From NCBI GenBank assembly GCA_035629075.1, contig DASPIK010000024.1:62001-126000 (forward strand): 64,000 bases of DNA, written 5' to 3'. Under the pieces are notes generated by a model. It searched no databases. It was not told the DNA's origin and saw only the letters and a program-made list of their open reading frames with translations. This DNA is from JAEZPW01 sp035629075. Lineage in GTDB: Bacteria; Acidobacteriota; Terriglobia; Terriglobales; Acidobacteriaceae. Below are positions 53,511 to 61,736 of this stretch, piece by piece; position 1 is the stretch's first letter, and the number at the start of each line of letters is the position of its first letter. The translations under genes were made by a program, and so were the position numbers.

Positions 53511-54479
53511 GTGATCAGGCGTGTTCACATAGTCGTCGCACTCCTCGTTTTTTCTCTTGCAGCCAGCATCAATGCGATGGCGGCGACGAAGCGCGTTTCC
53601 ACAAAGAAACCGGCGAAGTCGGCAAAATCCAGTAAGACAGTCCGCGTAACCAAGACGTCCAAGACTTCGAAGAAGAAGGCGTCGAAGACAGTTCGCGCGA
53701 AGCGGGTGGTTCGGGCCAAGCGTTCCGCCAAGGTGGTGCGCACGCGGCGCAGTCGCCGTGCAAGACGGGCCCGCATTCGCCGGCTGGTGTGGAATCCGCT
53801 GTTCCGCGGATCGCGCGAGATGCTGGTCCGCCAGAACCTCCAGATCGATGAATTGGCCCTGCCGCGCATAGCCGACGACGAGGAACTCGAAATGCGAATT
53901 GCTGCCGGCGAGTTGGTGCCGCTCGAGGATTCGCAGTTCCTGACCGTCGCGTCAAATCTCAAGGAGAACCGCCGGTACTGCAGGCCGTGGACGCGGGATT
54001 TTCTGGAAGACCTGAGCGAGGATTTCTACGCGGAGTTTCACAAACCGCTGGTGATTACCTCTCTGGTACGGACTGCGGAACAGCAGCGCAAGCTGAGAAG
54101 AACTAACCGAAACGCCGCGCCCGAGGATGGCGAGACGGTTTCCACGCACCTCACCGGCATGACGTTCGACCTGCTCAAGCGCGGCCTGACGCGTAAACAA
54201 CACAAGTGGATCGAGCAGTACTTCATGCCGCTCAAAGAACTCGGACTGGTGGAACCGATCGAGGAGAGAAGGCAGCCGGTATTTCACGTTACCGTATTCA
54301 ACGGGTACACGGAGTGGGCAGATCAGCAGGACGCCGAAGACGAAACGATCGAGACACCCACCACTCTTACCGGAGCGCAATCGATCAGCGGAATGCGGAA
54401 CACGATGGAGCCAGCTAAGCCCCTCGTCATACCTAGCCTAAGTACCGTCAGCGAAGGATCGGAAGTCGCAGCCAACTGA
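53511..54479 (+). CDS. Secreted DUF5715 protein with a Lys/Arg-rich N-terminal tail
   Basis: 322 residues from GTG 53511 (AGAGGG about seven bases upstream; ATG 53490 is possible). Signal peptide about 1-25. Residues about 26-95 are an extremely basic stretch of short Lys/Arg/Ser/Thr/Ala words. The rest has 'FHKPLVITSLVRTAEQQRKL' and 'VSTHLTGMTFDLLKR', the Ser-x-His, Asp and His pattern of the M15/DUF5715 carboxypeptidase-like fold, so peptidoglycan contact is likely. An intrinsic terminator follows. The basic tail may bind anionic cell wall or nucleic acid. Confidence 0.85.
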   Translation: MIRRVHIVVALLVFSLAASINAMAATKRVSTKKPAKSAKSSKTVRVTKTSKTSKKKASKTVRAKRVVRAKRSAKVVRTRRSRRARRARIRRLVWNPLFRGSREMLVRQNLQIDELALPRIADDEELEMRIAAGELVPLEDSQFLTVASNLKENRRYCRPWTRDFLEDLSEDFYAEFHKPLVITSLVRTAEQQRKLRRTNRNAAPEDGETVSTHLTGMTFDLLKRGLTRKQHKWIEQYFMPLKELGLVEPIEERRQPVFHVTVFNGYTEWADQQDAEDETIETPTTLTGAQSISGMRNTMEPAKPLVIPSLSTVSEGSEVAAN

Positions 54480-54497
54480 CAGCTTCAGAGTTTTTGA

Positions 54498-54532
54498 CCC
54501 CTCGTCTTTCCGGCGAGGGGTTTTCGTTTTTT
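54498..54532 (+). terminator. Intrinsic terminator after the DUF5715 gene
   Basis: CCCCTCG (54498-54504) and CGAGGGG (54514-54520) enclose a nine-base loop and are followed by TTTTCGTTTTTT. A clear rho-independent terminator 19 bases after the stop codon. Confidence 0.92.
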
Positions 54533-54535
54533 CCT

Positions 54536-55048
54536 TCAACTTGATTTCGCAACGTCCGCCGCTTCGCGCGCCCAAAGGATGAAATCTGTCGAGGCTGGCT
54601 GTGAGTCGATTGACCGAAGCAGGACCGCGATCTGCCCGCGGTGATACCAGCCATGGCCAAATAGCTGAGTAAGCACATCTTCAACTGTGTTGCTGTACGC
54701 TCTGCCCTCGAGGGCGCGGTATTCGAACCGGCGAGACAGTTCGGCGTCGGTGAGCGTTTCGAGATACCTGGACCAGACTTCTTCGACTTGCCGAAGCGCT
54801 TCCGGAAGCAAGGCTGGATCGCAGCCGTGCGGTTCGAGTTCGTCCACAGTTGTGGGTCCGGCTGGAATTACCCCGAAGCGGTACAGCCACATGCGGCGAG
54901 CGGCCGTCATATGCATCATCAGATCGACAGCCCTCTGGAATTCAGGTCGGTCGCGAACTGACGGCGGCACTGCCTGGATCGACCAAAGCACTTTCGCGTT
55001 TACGTCTTTCTCGTATTCGAACCAACGACGATAGCGGTCTGCTGACAT
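54536..55048 (-). CDS. DinB family protein
   Basis: 170 residues from ATG 55048, with GGGGGAG about eight bases upstream. 'AVDLMMHMTAARRMWLYRFG' and 'LTQLFGHGWYHRGQIAVLLR' supply the spaced His residues of DinB-type four-helix bundles; His in 'GHGWYHRGQ' are likely metal ligands. Related to the thiol S-transferase superfamily; function here unknown. A second, more distant relative lies at 25567-26124. Confidence 0.87.
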   Translation of the reverse strand: MSADRYRRWFEYEKDVNAKVLWSIQAVPPSVRDRPEFQRAVDLMMHMTAARRMWLYRFGVIPAGPTTVDELEPHGCDPALLPEALRQVEEVWSRYLETLTDAELSRRFEYRALEGRAYSNTVEDVLTQLFGHGWYHRGQIAVLLRSIDSQPASTDFILWAREAADVAKSS

Positions 55049-55122
55049 TAGATTTCTCCCCCTTGCGAAGCGTTCAGGAACTGCAGGTTTCCGGGAAGAT
55101 GACAGTTGGCGAGTCATGGCTG

Positions 55123-55830
55123 CTAAGGTCTCGTGACGACTTCGTTCGGCGAGTTGGGCAGGCGGAAAGCGATACCGACTTCGCGGTTGGCGCTAACCGT
55201 AGCAGGCAAATCAAGAGCTGACAAAAGCACTCGCTGCTGCGGTGCCCAAGCCGGCATGGAGTAGTAAATCGCCCCGCTGTAGATGGCGTAAGACGCAACA
55301 GGCTGTCGGCGACCATCGCGGAATACTAAGGTGGCTTCGCGCAACGGCTGGACGGGGCCCTGCGGCGAAATTTGCGGTTCGGCGGCAGTCGTCTGGGGTG
55401 CACGTTGCCCCGGTGCAGTAGTCGTCCCGCGGCGGCGAACCCATGTGTCTCCTTCTCTCTCGATGATCAGCGCGGTCGGCGGGGGATCTTCAACGGTGCG
55501 CTCGGGCTTCTTTTGCGGGCTCGGTGCCGGAACAATGTTGTTGATGGTAATGCTCGCAGGCTGGTCGGTACCGAAGAAAACTGGAACAGCCCCCGGAAAA
55601 ACAGGCGGCGCGACCGGTGGCGGCGCGAGCGAAACACCGACAGTCGGCGTGCCGGACCACGAGATGCCGGGAGGATTGCCCAATCCGCCGGTTGGAACGC
55701 CAGAGAACGGAAGGCCCGATTGAGCCGCAAGCGGCAGCGCGATCAGCAAGAGAAAGCAGACAAACAGAACGTACGTGCGGCATTGCCGATGTGACTGTCT
55801 CGTTCCGCGTTCCGATCTGCGAACTTTCAT
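55123..55830 (-). CDS. Secreted Pro-rich protein with the shared C-terminal domain
   Basis: 235 residues. Signal peptide about 16-38 (first ATG may be a little upstream of the true start), Pro/Val/Thr-rich middle ('VGVSLAPPPVAPPVFPGAVP'), then the shared domain: 'ATLVFRDGRRQPVASYAIYS', 'LLSALDLPATVSANREVGIA' and Phe-Arg-Leu-Pro. The start codon overlaps the stop of the gene at 55827-56540 by four bases, so the two are coupled and are likely tandem duplicates. Function unknown; this copy is more diverged than the other two. Confidence 0.75.
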   Translation of the reverse strand: MKVRRSERGTRQSHRQCRTYVLFVCFLLLIALPLAAQSGLPFSGVPTGGLGNPPGISWSGTPTVGVSLAPPPVAPPVFPGAVPVFFGTDQPASITINNIVPAPSPQKKPERTVEDPPPTALIIEREGDTWVRRRGTTTAPGQRAPQTTAAEPQISPQGPVQPLREATLVFRDGRRQPVASYAIYSGAIYYSMPAWAPQQRVLLSALDLPATVSANREVGIAFRLPNSPNEVVTRP

Positions 55831-56540
55831 GGCAGACGAAATACTACGCCGCGCTCATCATTTTCTTTCGTGGTGGCCGGAACGTCGAGTTCGGCGATAT
55901 TGATTCTTCGTGGCCCCTGGCCGGAGAGGTTGAACAGAGTCGCACCATGAATCGCGTAGTTCGTGATCTCAAGGCGATGGCCATCTTTGAAAACCAGCAC
56001 CGTCTCGGGTTGCGATTCGAAGCTGCTGCTGGGCTTCTCCTGCTCGGGCGCGAGAGGTTCCTTTACGGCGGCAGTCTGCGAAGGCGGCGCTGCCTCGGTT
56101 GCGGGCGGCTTGCTCGCCGCCGCTGGGTCACTCCGGTCTGGATAAGACTGTTCGTAACGTGGATCCTGATAGGTGGTCGGTTCAGCCGGATAAGAACCCA
56201 CGGCCCGGCGCTCGGCTGCAGTCGGATCGAATTCCATCTGTTCCGGAAGAGCGTAAACCGGTGCTACCGGAACGTAGTACGGAACATAGATGGGGAAGAC
56301 GGTACCGAAGCCGCCGCCCGGGTGACGGCGTTTGCCGCCCAGATGGAATCCTTTCGGGAAAGGATCTCCAAGCAGGACGGGAAGCTTGTTGAAACCGGTG
56401 GGACCGAGTGAGGTCACGCTGGCCGGCGGCGCAAAACCTCGTCCCGGGGCGAGCGAATTAACCGATGCAGGCGGACCCTGAGCCGCAGCCGCGCCCACGA
56501 TGATGATGATGATCGCCGCAAGTATCAGTGTGCGCCGCAT
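55827..56540 (-). CDS. Secreted Pro-rich protein with the shared C-terminal domain
   Basis: 237 residues. Signal peptide about 1-20. Gly/Pro-rich start, then 'FPIYVPYYVPVAPVYALPEQ' and a long Ser/Pro/Ala linker. The last 60 residues are 'ETVLVFKDGHRLEITNYAIH', 'RINIAELDVPATTKENDERG' and Phe-Arg-Leu-Pro, the same domain as at 43577-44569. It is first in the two-gene run with the gene at 55123-55830 and is read from the minus strand. Confidence 0.78.
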   Translation of the reverse strand: MRRTLILAAIIIIIVGAAAAQGPPASVNSLAPGRGFAPPASVTSLGPTGFNKLPVLLGDPFPKGFHLGGKRRHPGGGFGTVFPIYVPYYVPVAPVYALPEQMEFDPTAAERRAVGSYPAEPTTYQDPRYEQSYPDRSDPAAASKPPATEAAPPSQTAAVKEPLAPEQEKPSSSFESQPETVLVFKDGHRLEITNYAIHGATLFNLSGQGPRRINIAELDVPATTKENDERGVVFRLP

Positions 56541-56658
56541 AGATCCATCTTACCGCCACTCAAGCGGCAAGACCTCCTACCTACTTGGAACACCCAATGC
56601 AGGCGTTGGTTGCGAAATTTGTCGAGTGGCCATCGAGTCGGCTGCTAATTGCTGTCCA

Positions 56659-57855
56659 TTACTGATGCGTGTAGTGCCACAGGCCCATCAGGCTGAACAG
56701 GGCGTGCGAGCAGAGGGTTGCGAGCAACAGGCCGGAAATCAGTCCCGACCAGCGGGACCGACCCTCCAGCAAATCTGCACAGACCCCGGCCATAAACACC
56801 ATGAGGAACGGCAGCGCGATCCAGAGAAAGGTCAGCACGTGTTGGTGCACCAGCGTCAGCGCCAGGACGGTGAATGCTACGAATACAAGCAGTGGAGCCG
56901 TAGTACCGAAAAATCTGGTCCTGCGCCAACCCAAGAACAGGCCAATGCAAACGGCAGCCAAGGTCAAGAACGACGGACCGTTGCGCATCAGAAAACCGTC
57001 GACCAACGCGCTGGCTACGGCCTGACCGGCGAACGCTCCGGTAGGTTGAAGCTGACTGCTGGTGTTCAGCATGGCCGAGAGGCTGGAAAGATTGAAGCCA
57101 AACGCCACTAGGACCACGAAGGCGGCCACAGCGCACGCGGCTGCCAGGATGGCGACTGCTGCACCGCGACGATGAGGAACCAGGTAGAACATGAAGGCCA
57201 GTGCAACGGGCACGGCCAGCACAGTGGCGAACACTGCGGCTGCGGCGAGTCCGATCGAGACTCCCAGCAGCAGAATGCGCCGCCAGTTCCAAAGCACGAC
57301 CTCGCGCGGCGCGTAGAGCGTATGCGCAACGGCTATACCGGTGAAAATGCAGCCAAAGGTGCCCCAGGCAGCCACGGGATCGGCGGAAATGGCTGACCAG
57401 CGCAGGATCAGCGGCGCTGAGAACGAATAGAGCGTCAGGGCAACATAGCCGCCCGCATTACCGTAGAGGCGTCGCGAGACGTACCACAGCGATGCCCCCA
57501 GCAGCGCGCCGGCAAATATAAACGGCAGGCGCAGAACAACTCGCCATGCGGCTGAGTCGAGATCTCGCTGGAGCGGAAGCTGAGTGGGCAAAGTAGCCAG
57601 CCAGGAAATAAGGGGTGAGCGAAACTCGCGCGACTCGCCCTCAAGATGGCCTTGCATGGCCTGTCCAGAGCTTATGAACCCCAGCTCCAGCACGTTCACC
57701 GGAGTGCGTGAAGCCAGCCAGACGCACTGGCCCATGAGCGCCAGCAACAGCAGAACGGCGTAAAACTGCGGCTTGCCAAAACGGCGATGAAGTTCCAGCA
57801 AGCGTTCACTGTGTGTGCTTTGCATCCGGGCGGTTGCGGCAGACGATTCGCTCAT
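56659..57855 (-). CDS. GT-C (GT39/ArnT-like) multi-helix membrane protein
   Basis: 398 residues from ATG 57855 (an alternative at 57924 adds 23). About ten hydrophobic segments, and an early non-cytoplasmic loop with Glu in 'ELGFISSGQAMQGHL' followed by 'SPLISWLATLPTQL', a plan like dolichyl- or undecaprenyl-phosphate-linked glycosyltransferases (ArnT/PMT). Such enzymes transfer sugars outside the membrane. The typical first-loop acidic pair is weak, so the family call is tentative. Confidence 0.6.
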   Translation of the reverse strand: MSESSAATARMQSTHSERLLELHRRFGKPQFYAVLLLLALMGQCVWLASRTPVNVLELGFISSGQAMQGHLEGESREFRSPLISWLATLPTQLPLQRDLDSAAWRVVLRLPFIFAGALLGASLWYVSRRLYGNAGGYVALTLYSFSAPLILRWSAISADPVAAWGTFGCIFTGIAVAHTLYAPREVVLWNWRRILLLGVSIGLAAAAVFATVLAVPVALAFMFYLVPHRRGAAVAILAAACAVAAFVVLVAFGFNLSSLSAMLNTSSQLQPTGAFAGQAVASALVDGFLMRNGPSFLTLAAVCIGLFLGWRRTRFFGTTAPLLVFVAFTVLALTLVHQHVLTFLWIALPFLMVFMAGVCADLLEGRSRWSGLISGLLLATLCSHALFSLMGLWHYTHQ

Positions 57856-58001
57856 GATCACGGGAAGTTGTAACACGGGACCAACAGCGGGGGGAAGCGG
57901 AGCAACAGCGAGGGGCGCGGCCACGTCAAACCGACATCACCCGCACATCAACCTTGCTCTCCGCACGCTTGATCAGGCAATTGTGCGCAGGAACTCACCA
58001 C

Positions 58002-58658
58002 ATGAAACGAATCTTCGCGATCTCCAGCTTCGTGCTTCTTGTTCTAATGTTCGGCTCAGCACAACAGGTCGGAGACGAGAACCGCGATCCAAACGAGCAG
58101 ATGCAGGGCGGCCCAAAGCACAGCGAGCCGTCCAAAAGGCCAGACAAAGGCCACAACAAAGAAGATAGAGAGAACAAGCAATCCGGTGCCAAGGCCGACA
58201 TTGACAAGAATTTTCTCCGTGAGGCCGCCGAGGGAGGTGTGGCCGAAGTTCAGTTAGGCCAACTTGCCGTCGAGAAAGCGTCCGACCCGCAGGTGAAACA
58301 GTTCGGCCAGCGCATGCAGGACGACCATGGCAGAGCGAATGAGGAGCTCAAATCGCTCGCAGGCCCGAAAGGCGTTCAGATGCCCACCTCGCTAAGCAGC
58401 AAGCATCAGGCGCTGAAGGACAAGCTGTCTGGCCTCTCTGGCCGGCAATTTGATCAGCAATACATGCAAGCCATGGTTGCCGATCACCAGCACGATGTCT
58501 CCGAGTTCCAGAAGGCAGCGGACGGAGCTCAAGATGAGGAGGTGAAAAAGTTCGCCGCTAAGACAATGGCCGTCCTGCAGGAGCATTTGAAGCAGTCTCA
58601 GCAGATACTCGGAAAGCTCAGGTCCACATCAAAGCAGAGGGGAGCAACGAGCCGATAA
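58002..58658 (+). CDS. Exported DUF4142 protein (first of a tandem pair)
   Basis: 218 residues from ATG 58002. Signal peptide about 1-20, a charged low-complexity part (about 21-65), then DUF4142 (about 66-200): 'DKNFLREAAEGGVAEVQLGQ', 'VKQFGQRMQDDHGRANEELK', 'FDQQYMQAMVADHQHDVSEF'. The Met/His-rich helical bundle recalls ferritin-like folds and may bind metals or protect against stress; this is inference. A paralogue follows at 58812-59495. Confidence 0.9.
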   Translation: MKRIFAISSFVLLVLMFGSAQQVGDENRDPNEQMQGGPKHSEPSKRPDKGHNKEDRENKQSGAKADIDKNFLREAAEGGVAEVQLGQLAVEKASDPQVKQFGQRMQDDHGRANEELKSLAGPKGVQMPTSLSSKHQALKDKLSGLSGRQFDQQYMQAMVADHQHDVSEFQKAADGAQDEEVKKFAAKTMAVLQEHLKQSQQILGKLRSTSKQRGATSR

Positions 58659-58811
58659 CATACATTCCTGTTCAGGCGCATTCTGGCGTATTCAGCCCTG
58701 CAGTTCGGGGCTGTCTGCATGCAACACGCGCTTCCGCCACATCGTCCAACTCGCCATCTGGCCAATAAAACGAAATAGAACTGCGCACTCGTGCGCAGTG
58801 AGGAGGGCAAG

Positions 58812-59495
58812 TTGAAGTTAGTCAATCGATTTGCGTTGAGCTTGATCCTGAGTGGGCTGCTCACCGTGCCAGCTTGGGCGCAGGACACCGGTTCCAGTTC
58901 GGGTAGTGCGGGTCAGGCTTCTGGAGCAGGGGCCGGGCAAAGTTCTGAGCAGGGCGCAGGACAGAGTTCAGGACAGGATCAGGCTGCAGGCAGCGCCCAG
59001 GGAAAGGCCGGTGCACGCACCGATCGCATGTTTGTTCAGAAGGCGGCTGCGGGAGGCATGCTGGAAGTCCAGCTAGGAAAGTTGGCTCAGGAGAAGGCCG
59101 CTGACCAGCAAGTGAAGGACTTTGGGAAGCGCATGGAAGACGAGCATTCCAAGGCGAATGAGCAGCTAATGGGTATCGCGAACACTATGGGCGTGACCCC
59201 GCCGTCCTCGCTTCCCGCCAAGGAGCAAGCTAAGGTCGACAAGCTTTCGAAACTTTCGGGAGCCGATTTCGACAGGCAGTACATGACGATGATGGTTTCC
59301 GAGCACAGGAAGGACGTCCGTGATTTCCAGCGCGCCTCGAAGACCGCCAAGGACGAAAGCCTGAAGAACTTCGCAACCAGCACGCTTCCTACCCTGCAGG
59401 AACATCTGAAGCAGGCACAGGAGCTTCACGGAAAGGTTGGCGGGAAGGCCGCCGGCGAATCCGCCAGCAAGAAGCCAGCAGATCAGCAGCAGTAA
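58812..59495 (+). CDS. Exported DUF4142 protein (second of a tandem pair)
   Basis: 227 residues from TTG 58812, with GAGGAGG just upstream (a GTG at 58791 places the ribosome site inside the gene). Signal peptide about 1-24, ending PAWAQ, then a Gly/Ser/Gln-rich linker (about 25-72) and DUF4142: 'DRMFVQKAAAGGMLEVQLGK', 'VKDFGKRMEDEHSKANEQLM' and 'DRQYMTMMVSEHRKDVRDFQ'. It is clearly a paralogue of the upstream gene; the linker type differs. A terminator follows. Confidence 0.9.
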   Translation: MKLVNRFALSLILSGLLTVPAWAQDTGSSSGSAGQASGAGAGQSSEQGAGQSSGQDQAAGSAQGKAGARTDRMFVQKAAAGGMLEVQLGKLAQEKAADQQVKDFGKRMEDEHSKANEQLMGIANTMGVTPPSSLPAKEQAKVDKLSKLSGADFDRQYMTMMVSEHRKDVRDFQRASKTAKDESLKNFATSTLPTLQEHLKQAQELHGKVGGKAAGESASKKPADQQQ

Positions 59496-59525
59496 CCAAG
59501 AGAGGTCTTAGTGGCCTATTTGGAC

Positions 59526-59553
59526 GGGTGGTGGTGAACCACCCTTTCTTTTT
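59526..59553 (+). terminator. Intrinsic terminator after the DUF4142 pair
   Basis: GGGTGGT (59526-59532) and ACCACCC (59538-59544) with a five-base loop, then TTTCTTTTTG. Lies 30-60 bases after the stop; it also covers the convergent PilZ gene's end. Confidence 0.88.
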
Positions 59554-59563
59554 GCCTCATTCT

Positions 59564-59923
59564 TCATTGCGTAAATTCCAGCGCGCTACAGCATCGCTCG
59601 ATGAGCATCTGCTGAGCTGACGTGATGTCGAGGAACTTAAGCCCGTACTTATATCCAGAGCGATTGCAGATGCATGCCTTCAACTTCAAGGGCTGGCTTG
59701 CGTAAGGCAATGTGACGTCGATATCGATTGTGTTGCGCTCCGGGATGTCTATGGCCAGGAATGCGGACATACCACCGATACTCAGGTCAGTGCCACGGCC
59801 ATAAACCGAACGTAGAATGCCGTCGGCGCGAACGGTGGCGCGCAAGCGGACGTCAACGTCGTAGCGCTTAAACTGGCGTTTGTTCTCGAGTTCCCTTTCC
59901 GACTCGGCCCCAGAGATAGACAA
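59564..59923 (-). CDS. PilZ-domain protein
   Basis: 119 residues. 'KRQFKRYDVDVRLRATV' gives the N-terminal Arg motif and 'GTDLSIGGMSAFLAID' the Asp-x-Ser-x-x-Gly motif of PilZ domains, which bind cyclic di-GMP. The domain covers nearly the whole protein. Likely a small c-di-GMP receptor acting on an unseen partner. The first Arg pair is separated by a few residues, so affinity is uncertain. Confidence 0.9.
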   Translation of the reverse strand: MSISGAESERELENKRQFKRYDVDVRLRATVRADGILRSVYGRGTDLSIGGMSAFLAIDIPERNTIDIDVTLPYASQPLKLKACICNRSGYKYGLKFLDITSAQQMLIERCCSALEFTQ

Positions 59924-60319
59924 CTTCCATCTCCATTTCTAATACATTTCTTGTTCGGCGCGCGATGCTAAGGCATGTCCCAAAGGCCGTCAAAGCACGG
60001 AAGTAATGCCAAGTGACGTTACCGCTGAAATATTGATTACCGCGTGCGTGTCTCCGGTCCAGGCAGCCCGCTCGAAAACCGTCAACTGCCAAAATGGACA
60101 ATGCCCAAGAGTCCGGATTGACACTTTCGTGCCGGTTAGTTGCAAAAAATTGCTTCGCGCAGGCACGGAGATCAACTATCATCAGGCTCCCCAGAGCTGC
60201 TTCTCGAACGATGCGCGAAGCCATCGATGAGCCGTGCTTCTGTTCATCATGTTCACTTTTCGGACCTTGCAAGACACATCCCGGTTCATACGATTGAAGT
60301 TCTTGGTGTGGGAGTTACT
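59924..60319. other. 396-base divergent region before the NHL-repeat gene
   Basis: No gene seen. A TTGACA-like box lies near 60118 but no convincing -10 follows at the right spacing. The GGGAG ribosome site of the NHL gene is at 60311-60315. Confidence 0.4.
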
Positions 60320-61603
60320 ATGCGTTTTTTGTCGGCCTCCCGGTGCTTCCTGGTGCTGGGCTTGGCCCTGCCGTTAACGGCAGGGTTGACGTCAGCCCGA
60401 GGTGCCGATTCCGGTAAGCCTCAACACAGTGCTTCGGTTCATGACCGTCGCTTCGAGGTCTCAACTCGCCTCGTCCTTACAGCAAGTTCTGGTGAGGGTC
60501 TCGAATTAGAGTACGTCGGCATGTACCCCGCTGATGGGAAATTCCGAAAGCCTTCTAAACGGGACTGGTTGCAGCCACAGACAGGCGATGCGGACGCCGA
60601 GCTGCGACTAAAAGAAGTTCCGCCCTCTGTTGATCTCCGCTCAGATGAACGCGTTGTTGAAGATTTCGAACCACCGGCACGCGCCGTAAGTGTTGTGCAG
60701 GAGCGGCGGGCGCTGCGCGAGGTCAGCCATGCCTTCCTGAGGCTGATGTATGGCCGCGAAAATGTTTTACGAGCGCCGACATCGGTGACTACCGACTCCA
60801 GGCAGCGTGTCATCATCACCGACCCGGCATTGCCGGCCGTGCACGTGCTTGACAAGGAAGGCAAGAATTCGTTCCGCATCATGGGAGGGCCGAGCCGACG
60901 AATCCGCAAGCCAACGGGAGTAGCGGTCGATGAGCAAGACAAGATTTATGTTGCGGATTCGCAAATGGACATCGTTCTGGTTTACCGCGCGGACGGAAGC
61001 TTCATTCGTTCGATTGGGGATCTGGGAGGTGGGGAGGGTCTGTTTCACGAACCAAGAGCGATTGCGATAGACCGCAGTGCAGGACGGCTCTACGTTGCCG
61101 ATAGCTCACGCGTTTTCATGCTCGACTTGCAAGGAAACGTTTTGAAGCGTGTCGGCAGGCCACGGCGTGGCACGGCGATAGCAGACTTCGACGAACCGGC
61201 GGACCTGGCGGTCGGCAAGAATGTTCTTGCGGTCCTGGAAACTGATGGGTCTCGAATTCACCTGATGGATCTTCAGCTAAACGTCCTTCGTACAATTCGC
61301 ATTTCCAGCCTGACGAAGAATGGAGCAATGAGGCCGTCCGTTAGCATCGACGATGGTGGAAAGTTGTACGTCACCCGCCCTAGCCGTTCCGCAGTGCAGG
61401 TGTTCAATGGCGACGGTGAGTCGCTCGGTTCATTTGGAAAGATCGGAAGGAACGAGGCCGAGTTCAACGCGCCAGCCGGGATAACGGTGGACATGCAGAA
61501 CCGTATCTACGTTGCGGACACAAAAAATAGGCGCGTCCAGGTGTTCCAGATCAGCCAGCCTTTGACGGGCACGGCTACTGAAGCCTTGGCCAACGGACGA
61601 TAG
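60320..61603 (+). CDS. Exported NHL-repeat beta-propeller protein
   Basis: 427 residues from ATG 60320, five bases after GGGAG. Signal peptide about 1-28 (ending SARGA). About 140-420 is a six-bladed NHL-type propeller: 'SRRIRKPTGVAVDEQDKIYV', 'FHEPRAIAIDRSAGRLYVAD' and 'FNAPAGITVDMQNRIYVADT' are repeat units of the Pro-x-Gly-ValAla-Val-Asp type. The N-terminal 110 residues are another domain of unknown fold. Such proteins bind ligands or partners at the propeller face; no enzyme motif is seen. Confidence 0.88.
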   Translation: MRFLSASRCFLVLGLALPLTAGLTSARGADSGKPQHSASVHDRRFEVSTRLVLTASSGEGLELEYVGMYPADGKFRKPSKRDWLQPQTGDADAELRLKEVPPSVDLRSDERVVEDFEPPARAVSVVQERRALREVSHAFLRLMYGRENVLRAPTSVTTDSRQRVIITDPALPAVHVLDKEGKNSFRIMGGPSRRIRKPTGVAVDEQDKIYVADSQMDIVLVYRADGSFIRSIGDLGGGEGLFHEPRAIAIDRSAGRLYVADSSRVFMLDLQGNVLKRVGRPRRGTAIADFDEPADLAVGKNVLAVLETDGSRIHLMDLQLNVLRTIRISSLTKNGAMRPSVSIDDGGKLYVTRPSRSAVQVFNGDGESLGSFGKIGRNEAEFNAPAGITVDMQNRIYVADTKNRRVQVFQISQPLTGTATEALANGR

Positions 61604-61736
61604 CCGCGTCGTACCAGCGCGTTAGAAATGATTAGGACGGCGCTTCTGCTTGCCGTCCTCTCCTGCCTTGCTACAATTGCGCCATCCAGCAACTCAGGCG
61701 TGGTCGCAAATCCACCGATCAGGTGATCAGAAGCAA

